6,684 nucleotides of DNA from Candidatus Thorarchaeota archaeon. GTDB lineage: Archaea; Asgardarchaeota; Thorarchaeia; Thorarchaeales; Thorarchaeaceae. The notes below the pieces were generated by a model. It was not told where the DNA came from, did not search any database, and worked only from the letters and a program-made list of their open reading frames with translations. Shown here piece after piece: positions 1-4,777 of this stretch. Within the stretch, counting starts at the first letter, position 1; the number at the start of each line of letters is the position of its first letter. Location of the stretch: positions 1 to 6,684 of the forward strand of contig JAEORG010000421.1 of assembly GCA_016841005.1 (NCBI GenBank). The letters run 5' to 3'. The position numbers were made by a program, and so were the translations under genes.

Positions 1-347
1 ATCACAAATCTCGTCGGGATATTGCCCCTTAGATAAAATAGCAAATCAGTCATCCAATCATATTCGTTAATCATTACATATCGAAAGACAATCATCAGGT
101 CTTCTGCAATCATTCCATGAACTGGCACAACTGGTGGTTTTAGATCGACTGGATATCTGTTCCATGCGGAGAATGCAGGGGAGTTGAAAAGAAGAACTGT
201 TTCGAAGTCATTTTTCTCATAGAGCTTGCGACACAGAGCTTGCCCCATGGGATTAAGACCTAAAATAACTGAATATGACTCTGTTATTTTTCGCTTCTTG
301 TAGACCTCTAGTATGGGGCTTATCCATTCCTGTTCAAATGTTGGCAT
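1..347 (-). CDS. Unrecognised protein, N-terminal part (C-terminus off the left edge); possibly PAC2-like
   Basis: Reading the minus strand from an ATG at 347-345 gives 115 uninterrupted codons to the window edge. The frame opens just after a stop at 437-435, and no other ATG lies between that stop and 347. The protein begins MPTFEQEWISPI and contains a beta-strand/glycine segment (SVILGLNPMGQAL, about residues 26-38), then a strand ending in LLFNSPAF, then a proline/valine stretch (PPVVPVHG) and a hydrophobic run. The order 'VI-G-x-P-x-G ... SP-F ... PPV-x-x-x-G' is reminiscent of PAC2-family (proteasome-assembly-chaperone-like) proteins, but the match is by eye and weak. No signal peptide or clear membrane segment is seen. 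Upstream of the start there is only an A/G-rich stretch, not a strong ribosome binding site. It is divergent from gdhA and shares its 5' spacer. The open frame is well supported; the function is not. Confidence 0.6.
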   Translation of the reverse strand, partial: MPTFEQEWISPILEVYKKRKITESYSVILGLNPMGQALCRKLYEKNDFETVLLFNSPAFSAWNRYPVDLKPPVVPVHGMIAEDLMIVFRYVMINEYDWMTDLLFYLRGNIPTRFV

Positions 348-470
348 CTTTTCTTGCCCGAATGTTTCTTGATTCGGATGGTTAATGACTGTTTGTCTTA
401 CAATTCTGAAGCTACATGAATCGAAATGGCATTTTTACTGGTTTTTGATGCTCGGGTCCGAATCCGATTG

Positions 471-478
471 ATTTATGT
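471..478 (+). promoter_or_regulatory. Candidate archaeal TATA box for gdhA
   Basis: The sequence ATTTATGT is the best TATA-like match upstream of gdhA. A start of transcription about 25 nt downstream would fall near 498, giving a leader of about 30 nt that contains the GGTGA ribosome binding site. It is a weak consensus match with no obvious purine-rich BRE, so it is only a candidate. Confidence 0.3.
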
Positions 479-487
479 GGAAGCCAG

Positions 488-506
488 TACGCGCCCCGTT
501 CGCGTA
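488..506 (+). promoter_or_regulatory. Palindrome at the predicted gdhA transcription start
   Basis: TACGCG (488-493) and CGCGTA (501-506) are perfect reverse complements separated by CCCCGTT. A G-T pair can be added at 487/507. The element lies between the candidate TATA box and the ribosome binding site. It could be an operator over the transcription start or a small hairpin in the leader. The sequence alone does not decide between them. Confidence 0.3.
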
Positions 507-514
507 TAACTAGT

Positions 515-519
515 GGTGA
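515..519 (+). promoter_or_regulatory. Ribosome binding site of gdhA
   Basis: GGTGA is complementary to the 3' end of archaeal 16S rRNA (core GGAGGTGAT). It sits 10 nt before the ATG at 530 and supports that start. Confidence 0.5.
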
Positions 520-529
520 GTGAGAACTC

Positions 530-1882
530 ATGGACAAGTACATAGAAAGCGTCTACAATCGCCTCATTGAGAAGGACCCTGATCAGAAGGTCTTTCATCA
601 AGCAGCGTTGGAAGTACTGGAATCTCTGGAGCCTGCTATCCAGAAATATCCCAAGTATCAAGAATTCTCTATCCTCGAGCGAATTACAGAGCCTGAGCGT
701 ATAATTCAGTTCCGTATTCCCTGGAAGGATAAAGATGGTAAGATTCAGGTCAATCGTGGTTATAGAGTTCAGTTTAACTCAGCCCTAGGACCATACAAAG
801 GAGGCCTTCGTTTTCATCCCACCGTCACTCAGGGTGTGTTGAAGTTTCTTGGGTTTGAACAAATCTTCAAGAACAGCCTAACAACACTCCCGATGGGCGG
901 TGGCAAAGGTGGTTCTGACTTTGATCCAAAGGGCAAGACCGATGCAGAGGTGGAGAGCTTTTGTGAGAGTCTTATGTTTGAACTCTACCGTCACATTGGT
1001 CAGTTCATAGATGTACCTGCAGGCGATATAGGAGTAGGTGGTCGCGAAATCGGATATCTTTATGGTGCATACCGAAAGATCACAAACAATCATGGAACTT
1101 GCGTCCTTACTGGAAAAGGTGCCGGTTGGGGTGGTTCATTGATTCGACCTGAGGCGACAGGTTATGGTTGTGTCTACTTTGTTAAGGAGATGCTCAAGAC
1201 ACGTGGTGAAGAGATCAAAGGTAAGACTGTTGTTGTTTCTGGCTCTGGGAATGTTGCTCAATATGCTACAGAGAAGTGCATAGATCTGGGTGCTAAGGTC
1301 ATTGCATTAAGTGACTCAACTGGGTGGATTCATGATTCTGATGGTATCGACAGAGAAAAACTAGCATGGATAATGGATTTGAAGAACGTTCGCCGTGGAC
1401 GTATCAAGGAATACGCTGAACACTTCAAGGTAGATTATACAGAAACCGCCAAAGGATCTCCATGGAGTCTAAAGTGTGACATCGCACTTCCAAGCGCAAC
1501 CCAAAACGAGGTTGATGCAAAGGAAGCTAAAATGCTAGTTGACAATGGAGTACTCGCGGTTGGCGAAGGCGCCAACATGCCTACAGTCCCTGAAGGTATA
1601 GAAATCTTCCTTGAAGCTAATATTCTCTTTGGACCAGGTAAAGCAGCCAACGCTGGAGGTGTGTCTGTTTCTGGACTTGAAATGGCTCAGAACAGTCAAC
1701 GATTCTTCTGGACAAGAGAAGAGGTTGATGCCAAGCTGCACCAAATCATGCAGAGCATTCATGCAAATGCCTACAAGACATCCGAACTATTCGGTAAGAA
1801 AGGCAACTATGTCGTAGGTGCAAATATCGCAGGCTTCCTAAAGGTCGCCGATGCTATGATTGCACAAGGCCATCGCGTATAG
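530..1882 (+). CDS. gdhA: NADP-type glutamate dehydrogenase (EC 1.4.1.4)
   Basis: Catalyses reversible reductive amination of 2-oxoglutarate to glutamate in the cytoplasm, normally as a hexamer. The 450-residue length matches bacterial GdhA (E. coli 447) rather than the roughly 420-residue Thermococcales enzyme. The N-terminal substrate domain spans about 57-185 and the Rossmann domain about 200-448. Visible active-site residues are K90 (GPYKGG), K114, catalytic K126 in PMGGGKGG, D166 in GDIGVGGRE and S381 in GGVSVSGLEMAQ. They correspond, one position shifted, to K89, K113, K125, D165 and S380 of the Clostridium symbiosum enzyme. The nucleotide loop is GSGNVA (238-243), and SDSTG at 261-265 resembles the NADP-preferring E. 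coli type. ATALPxATQNE-like, EGANMP and GPGKAANAGG blocks are intact. The ATG has a GGTGA ribosome binding site. No damage is seen. Cofactor preference is inferred. Confidence 0.97.
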   Translation: MDKYIESVYNRLIEKDPDQKVFHQAALEVLESLEPAIQKYPKYQEFSILERITEPERIIQFRIPWKDKDGKIQVNRGYRVQFNSALGPYKGGLRFHPTVTQGVLKFLGFEQIFKNSLTTLPMGGGKGGSDFDPKGKTDAEVESFCESLMFELYRHIGQFIDVPAGDIGVGGREIGYLYGAYRKITNNHGTCVLTGKGAGWGGSLIRPEATGYGCVYFVKEMLKTRGEEIKGKTVVVSGSGNVAQYATEKCIDLGAKVIALSDSTGWIHDSDGIDREKLAWIMDLKNVRRGRIKEYAEHFKVDYTETAKGSPWSLKCDIALPSATQNEVDAKEAKMLVDNGVLAVGEGANMPTVPEGIEIFLEANILFGPGKAANAGGVSVSGLEMAQNSQRFFWTREEVDAKLHQIMQSIHANAYKTSELFGKKGNYVVGANIAGFLKVADAMIAQGHRV

Positions 1883-1890
1883 ATTGACAT

Positions 1891-1930
1891 TTGCAGGACC
1901 CACTCTTGGGTTCTGCAATCCTAACTTTTT
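1891..1930 (+). terminator. Hairpin plus T-tract after gdhA
   Basis: Arms 1891-1902 and 1907-1918 pair over 12 bp with one G-U pair (1897/1912) and a 4-nt CTCT loop. A run of five T follows at 1926-1930. It starts 8 nt after the gdhA stop and lies before the convergent gene's stop at 1950. T-tracts are the core of archaeal intrinsic termination. The strong stem is bacterial-like, and it could also stabilise the 3' end or block read-through from the opposite gene. Confidence 0.65.
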
Positions 1931-1949
1931 CTAAAACTAGCTGATCAAG

Positions 1950-2555
1950 CTATCTTCTTATAATCTCTAAAAGTTCTGCAAGTCTTCGTTTGACATCCGA
2001 TTCTACTGTACTAAGTTCAGCTAACTGACGGATATGCTGAATACGATGTTCTCGGTATTTCTCGTCTGTGATTTTTCCACTGCGCCGTTGCACCTCTAAT
2101 TTATCTGATTCTGCATTAATTTCGTTGCGTTTCGCTGTGACTAAGTCAAAGCCTTGTTTCAGAGACATCCATTCAATCATTGCATGAGACTTTTCTTCCT
2201 CAATTCTCTCTCTTCTTCGACGCTCTTCCTCTGCTTGCTTCAATTGTCTGTTAGCAGCCCGAATCTCTCTCTGAATCTCGTATAGTCGGCTCTCTACCTC
2301 TCTTTTTACCTGAACAATTTGGGTGGATTCTGACCACTTCTCTTTATAGAGCCTAATATGTTCCTGATCTGTTATTTTTCCTCTTTCTAGCTGTTTGTCA
2401 ATATTACTAAGTTCACCTTGGACTTCTAGGAGTTGCTTTTTGATCTCATCATATGATTTCCGGAGGGAAACCCATTCTACACTATATTGAGATAGCACCT
2501 CTTTCGGGTCCACATAGTATGCATCTTCTGGTGGAGATCCTTCATGATGACTCAT
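1950..2555 (-). CDS. Coiled-coil protein with two 74-residue repeats
   Basis: Function not recognised. The 201-residue protein begins MSHHEGSPPEDAYYVDP, a short flexible head, then is almost wholly charged helix. Residues 26-99 and 127-200 align end to end over 74 residues without a gap, with 20 identities by hand count. Each copy starts [VI]EW-x-SL, has GKITD-x at its middle and ends R-x-x-E/L-x-x-[IL]-R. The GKITD turn between helices recalls the SHOCT-type helical hairpin, suggesting each repeat is an antiparallel pair. The linker (100-126) contains an Arg/Glu-rich run (EEERRRRERIEEE). There is no Cys, no signal peptide and no membrane segment. An in-frame ATG at 2582 would add nine residues, but the ATG at 2555 has AAAAGGAG nine bases upstream while 2582 has none, so 2555 is preferred. 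Likely a cytoplasmic structural or adaptor protein (inference). Confidence 0.85.
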   Translation of the reverse strand: MSHHEGSPPEDAYYVDPKEVLSQYSVEWVSLRKSYDEIKKQLLEVQGELSNIDKQLERGKITDQEHIRLYKEKWSESTQIVQVKREVESRLYEIQREIRAANRQLKQAEEERRRRERIEEEKSHAMIEWMSLKQGFDLVTAKRNEINAESDKLEVQRRSGKITDEKYREHRIQHIRQLAELSTVESDVKRRLAELLEIIRR

Positions 2556-2564
2556 AAAATGCTG

Positions 2565-2572
2565 CTCCTTTT
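2565..2572 (-). promoter_or_regulatory. Ribosome binding site deciding the coiled-coil gene start
   Basis: On the minus strand AAAAGGAG is followed by a 9-nt spacer and the ATG at 2555. It lies inside the extension that a start at 2582 would translate, so it argues for the shorter 201-residue form. Confidence 0.65.
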
Positions 2573-2601
2573 GCGTTTTCATCAGTTATTGTCTGACTTA
2601 A

Positions 2602-2609
2602 GGTATTTT
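2602..2609 (-). promoter_or_regulatory. Candidate TATA box of the coiled-coil gene
   Basis: Minus-strand AAAATACC is an A/T-rich TATA-like element. Transcription about 25 nt downstream would start near 2580, leaving a leader of about 25 nt with the GGAG site. This agrees with the start at 2555. The match is weak. Confidence 0.25.
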
Positions 2610-2651
2610 CTGAGATAACATTTTCATTTGACTCATGAATTCTTTACAAAC

Positions 2652-2670
2652 CTATCTGCTTAAGAGGTAG
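2652..2670 (+). promoter_or_regulatory. ilvE leader: GAGGT site in a possible small hairpin
   Basis: GAGGT at 2664-2668 is a ribosome binding site core lying 4 nt before the ATG at 2673. CTATCT (2652-2657) can pair with AGGTAG (2665-2670, one G-U pair) around the loop GCTTAAG, which would partly mask the site. A TATA-like TTTACAAA at about 2643-2650 would place transcription near 2672. In that case neither the site nor the hairpin would be in the RNA, and ilvE would be leaderless or start at 2703. Confidence 0.25.
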
Positions 2671-2672
2671 AA

Positions 2673-3770
2673 ATGTACATTCCAAATCTGTTGTGCTTGA
2701 GAATGAAAATCGATGTCGATCTAGTTCCCAAGGATCAAAGAAAAGAAAAACCAACTGATGTCCTTCAGGTTTCTTTTGGTACAGTCTTTTCTGATCATAT
2801 GTTTTCTATGCGCTACCTTAGTGGCCATTGGACAGACATGAGAATTCATCCATATAGGCCTATATCACTTAATCCTGCAGCCTTGTGCTTGCATTATGGC
2901 CAAGGAATATTCGAGGGTATGAAGGCTTATCGTAGAGGTGAGAAAGTTCTCCTGTTCCGACCGGATATGAATTTTAAGCGTCTTAATGCTTCTGCTGAAC
3001 GGATGGTCATGCCCACCATCGATGTCGATTTTGCACTGGAATCTTTGATGGAACTATTGAGGATTGATTCAGACTGGGTTCCTGAAGTTCCGGGCAGTTC
3101 TCTCTATATTCGTCCAACTATGATTGCAACCGAACCTAAACTCGGTGTGCGTCCGTCACAAGAGTTTCTCTATTTCATCATCCTCAGTCCTGTTGGTCCT
3201 TACTTCAAGGAAGGATTCGCTCCTGTAAAGATATACGTCAGTGACAAATATGTTCGCGCAGTTAGAGGTGGTACTGGTGCAGCAAAAGCAAGTGGTAATT
3301 ATGCAGCTAGCCTTCTTGCAGGTACCGATGCCGCAAAGGTCGGTTACTCTCAAGTTCTCTGGCTTGATGCTTTAGAAAATCGGTTCTTAGAAGAGGTCGG
3401 TACCATGAATATAGCAATACGATTCGACGATGAGGTTGTTACCCCTCCTCTCTCAGGAACTATACTTCCAGGGATTACAAGAGATTCTGTTCTCACGCTC
3501 ATCAAGGATTATGGAATGTCTGTGAATGAAAGAATGGTTTCCATAGATGAGGTAATTGAAGGCATCTCCTCCGGGAAGGTCAAAGAGATATTTGGGTGTG
3601 GGACAGCTGCAATTATTGCTCCCGTTGGCTCTCTCTGGTACAAAGATACACCCTATCATGTTGCTAATGGTCAGACCGGAGAGTTAACTCAACGACTCTT
3701 TGATGACTTAATTGCAATCCAATCAGGAGCGCGGGAAGATCCCTATGGTTGGGTAGTCGAGGTGGACTAA
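2673..3770 (+). CDS. ilvE: Branched-chain amino acid aminotransferase, type II (EC 2.6.1.42)
   Basis: A cytoplasmic PLP fold-type IV transaminase moving the amino group of Leu, Ile or Val to 2-oxoglutarate. At 365 residues it matches the type-II (mycobacterial/eukaryotic-like) group, not the roughly 300-residue E. coli type. Residues 195-215 include GGTGAAKASGNYAASLL, nearly identical to the Mycobacterium tuberculosis IlvE block; K205 is the PLP lysine. Other family blocks are LHYGQGIFEGMKAYR (73-87), SLYIRPTMIAT (143-153), LEEVGTMN (239-246), SGTILPGITRDS (261-272) and CGTAAIIAPVG (309-319). An alternative ATG at 2703 gives MKIDVDLVPKDQ, which resembles the usual type-II N-terminus, so the first ten residues (MYIPNLLCLR) may not be translated; 2673 is kept for its GAGGT site. 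It could act in degradation or biosynthesis. Neighbouring gdhA and AOR favour degradation, by inference. Confidence 0.95.
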   Translation: MYIPNLLCLRMKIDVDLVPKDQRKEKPTDVLQVSFGTVFSDHMFSMRYLSGHWTDMRIHPYRPISLNPAALCLHYGQGIFEGMKAYRRGEKVLLFRPDMNFKRLNASAERMVMPTIDVDFALESLMELLRIDSDWVPEVPGSSLYIRPTMIATEPKLGVRPSQEFLYFIILSPVGPYFKEGFAPVKIYVSDKYVRAVRGGTGAAKASGNYAASLLAGTDAAKVGYSQVLWLDALENRFLEEVGTMNIAIRFDDEVVTPPLSGTILPGITRDSVLTLIKDYGMSVNERMVSIDEVIEGISSGKVKEIFGCGTAAIIAPVGSLWYKDTPYHVANGQTGELTQRLFDDLIAIQSGAREDPYGWVVEVD

Positions 3771-3777
3771 ATCCACC
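3761..3777. terminator. Small hairpin over the ilvE stop codon
   Basis: GGTGGA (3761-3766) and TCCACC (3772-3777) pair perfectly over 6 bp. The 5-nt loop CTAAA contains most of the TAA stop. It lies just before the convergent stop at 3785-3783, in a 12-nt gap. There is no T-run on either side, so termination is uncertain; it may be chance. Confidence 0.3.
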
Positions 3778-3782
3778 CACAA

Positions 3783-4166
3783 CTACTCGTATCTCAGTTC
3801 TTCGCGTTCCGCATCCGATACATCCGGCTCCTCCGTTTCCAGACTGTCCCATTCCGGTGGTGGGTCTAAGGATGTTTCATCAGTAGGAGGTTCTGGAACA
3901 TCGGGTTCATAGAAAATTTCTTCCTCTGGAAATTCCTCCTCCACCTCCTCTTCTTCATCCTCATCAAGGTCTTGTAATCTGAATTCAGCTACAAGTTTTC
4001 CTTCTTCGATTTTTTCTAGAAGCATTCTGAACATTCGTTCGACGACAATACTCCTTCCTTTTGCTTCGAACTCGATATTTCCAATTTCGAACTCGACTTC
4101 ACAATAGTCGGCCTTTTTTTTCCCCTTTTTTTCTGTGTCAGCCTCGACTTTTTCTTCCTCTGACAT
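3783..4166 (-). CDS. Small protein with Lys-rich head and very acidic tail, unknown function
   Basis: Not recognised. The 127-residue protein has three parts. The N-terminus is charged (KKGKKK at 13-18). Residues about 21-66 look like a compact beta-beta-alpha unit (YCEVEFEIGNIEFEAKG, then VVERMFRMLLEKIEEGKL, then a final strand). The tail, about 67-127, is dominated by Asp, Glu and Pro (DEDEEEEVEEE) and is probably disordered. The middle pattern 'short strands, then a VERMFRMLLEKI helix' is seen in various small archaeal proteins, but no family can be named. The frame is open to 4313, but that would overlap the ferredoxin gene and give a low-complexity start. The ATG at 4166 has AGGT upstream and a TATA-like box at a suitable distance, so it is preferred. 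It could be a binding partner or chaperone-like protein, but nothing in the sequence shows this. It is convergent with ilvE and divergent from the ferredoxin gene. Confidence 0.8.
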   Translation of the reverse strand: MSEEEKVEADTEKKGKKKADYCEVEFEIGNIEFEAKGRSIVVERMFRMLLEKIEEGKLVAEFRLQDLDEDEEEEVEEEFPEEEIFYEPDVPEPPTDETSLDPPPEWDSLETEEPDVSDAEREELRYE

Positions 4167-4266
4167 AATATTCAACCTACTCGTTCGTAATACTTGATAC
4201 CTAATAAAACGTATAGATGGTCCGAAGCATTTTAGTGCAGAACTGTAGGAATGACAAGATGTCGAG
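4167..4266. promoter_or_regulatory. Divergent promoter region of the acidic-protein gene and the AOR operon
   Basis: This 100-nt spacer must hold both promoters. On the minus strand GTTTTATTA (4210-4202) is a good TATA-like element. Transcription about 25 nt on would start near 4180, just before the AGGT site of the acidic-protein gene. On the plus strand the best candidate is CATTTTAGT (4229-4236), placing a start near 4258, so the ferredoxin mRNA would have almost no leader. Confidence 0.35.
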
Positions 4267-4776
4267 GTGGTTTTTCTGCCATCACAACTAGTCGTTGATT
4301 TCACTAAATGCACAGGTTGTCGAATCTGTGAACTCGCATGTACTGCAAAGAACGAGGGACGGTTTCAACCAAGCCTTGCTCGAGTTAAGATTATCCGTTA
4401 CGATGATTTAGGAATCGATATACCCAACGTCTGTGGTCCATGTGAAACTGCACCTTGCGTTGACATATGCCCTGTTTATGCTATGCGTCGAGATCCAGTC
4501 ACTAAGATGACCTTTCTAGATGACGATAAGTGCATACTCTGTAAGTCCTGTGTTGGTGTCTGTGTAAATGGAGTAATTCTTCTTGACACAGCACGAATGA
4601 GGATAATCAAATGCGATCACTGTGGAGGTGATCCCGAGTGTGCAAAGGCTTGTCCAACAGGAGCAATAACATACACCGACGTTTCTGTTGCTCCTTCAAT
4701 TGACCGACACAGTAAGATATCGAGTTATCTCAGAGAGATAGACAGGACTGCTCAAGAGTCCAGTGGAGCTGAATGA
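4267..4776 (+). CDS. Four-cluster [4Fe-4S] ferredoxin-like electron-transfer subunit of AOR
   Basis: Expected to accept electrons from the downstream tungsten enzyme and pass them to ferredoxin or another carrier in the cytoplasm. The 169-residue protein has 16 cysteines in four groups: C15/18/21/25, C56/59/64/68, C89/92/95/99 and C116/119/125/129. That is enough for four [4Fe-4S] clusters, as in the polyferredoxin subunits of WOR5 (WorS), AorA of Aromatoleum and the HycB/DmsB-like family. Blocks such as VDFTKCTGCRICELAC and IKCDHCGGDPEC are typical of AOR partners. There is no Tat signal or membrane segment. The C-terminal 30 residues lack cysteine and are hydrophilic. The start is GTG: a stop lies in frame at 4252 and no other usual start codon occurs before the first cysteines. 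GAGGTG overlaps the GTG, so there is no normally spaced binding site and leaderless translation is possible. It is the first gene of the two-gene operon. Confidence 0.92.
   Translation: MVFLPSQLVVDFTKCTGCRICELACTAKNEGRFQPSLARVKIIRYDDLGIDIPNVCGPCETAPCVDICPVYAMRRDPVTKMTFLDDDKCILCKSCVGVCVNGVILLDTARMRIIKCDHCGGDPECAKACPTGAITYTDVSVAPSIDRHSKISSYLREIDRTAQESSGAE
4765..4768 (+). promoter_or_regulatory. Ribosome binding site for the AOR gene inside the ferredoxin gene
   Basis: GGAG lies 9 nt before the GTG at 4778, the same spacing as the coiled-coil gene's site, and supports that GTG over the in-frame GTG at 4763. The site is within the last codons of the ferredoxin gene, as expected for coupled translation. 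Confidence 0.5.
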
Positions 4777-4777
4777 G

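Larger units (their letters stand above)
348..529. promoter_or_regulatory. Divergent intergenic spacer with repeated CCGAAT elements
   Basis: This gene-free spacer separates the minus-strand edge gene from gdhA and should hold both promoters. CCGAAT occurs three times: at 358-363 (plus), 372-377 (as ATTCGG) and 458-463 (plus). The first two form an inverted repeat with an 8-nt spacer. The second and third share an exact 8-base inverted match, GATTCGGA at 371-378 and TCCGAATC at 457-464. Such arrangements often mark dimeric regulator sites, but no specific regulator can be named. Confidence 0.35.

Noticed and set aside
473..661. Minus-strand 62-codon frame across the gdhA start
   Set aside because: It overlaps the gdhA 5' end and its leader, has no ribosome binding site that I can see, and its composition reflects the opposite coding strand.
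1782..1794. CCGAA-CTA-TTCGG inverted repeat near the 3' end of gdhA
   Set aside because: It resembles the upstream CCGAAT elements but encodes conserved-region residues (SELFGK), has a different spacing and is far from any promoter; probably chance.
878..1817. Open frames inside gdhA on both strands (for example 878-1093, 1435-1650 and 1535-1762 minus; 1611-1817 plus)
   Set aside because: They lie wholly inside a strongly conserved enzyme gene in other frames and show no family motifs.
3156..3852. Minus-strand frames inside ilvE and over its 3' end (3156-3353, 3453-3659, 3664-3852)
   Set aside because: They are opposite a real, full-length aminotransferase, and the last also overlaps the acidic-protein gene. 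Cys/Gly-rich translations are an antisense artefact.
3930..3965. CTCCTCCTC/TTC-rich run that looked like a simple repeat
   Set aside because: It is explained by Glu/Asp codons of the acidic tail on the minus strand and is imperfect.
4167..4313. N-terminal extension of the acidic protein by 49 residues
   Set aside because: It would overlap the ferredoxin gene start, has a Ser/Thr/Arg composition unlike the rest, and the ATG at 4166 has a better placed binding site and TATA-like box.
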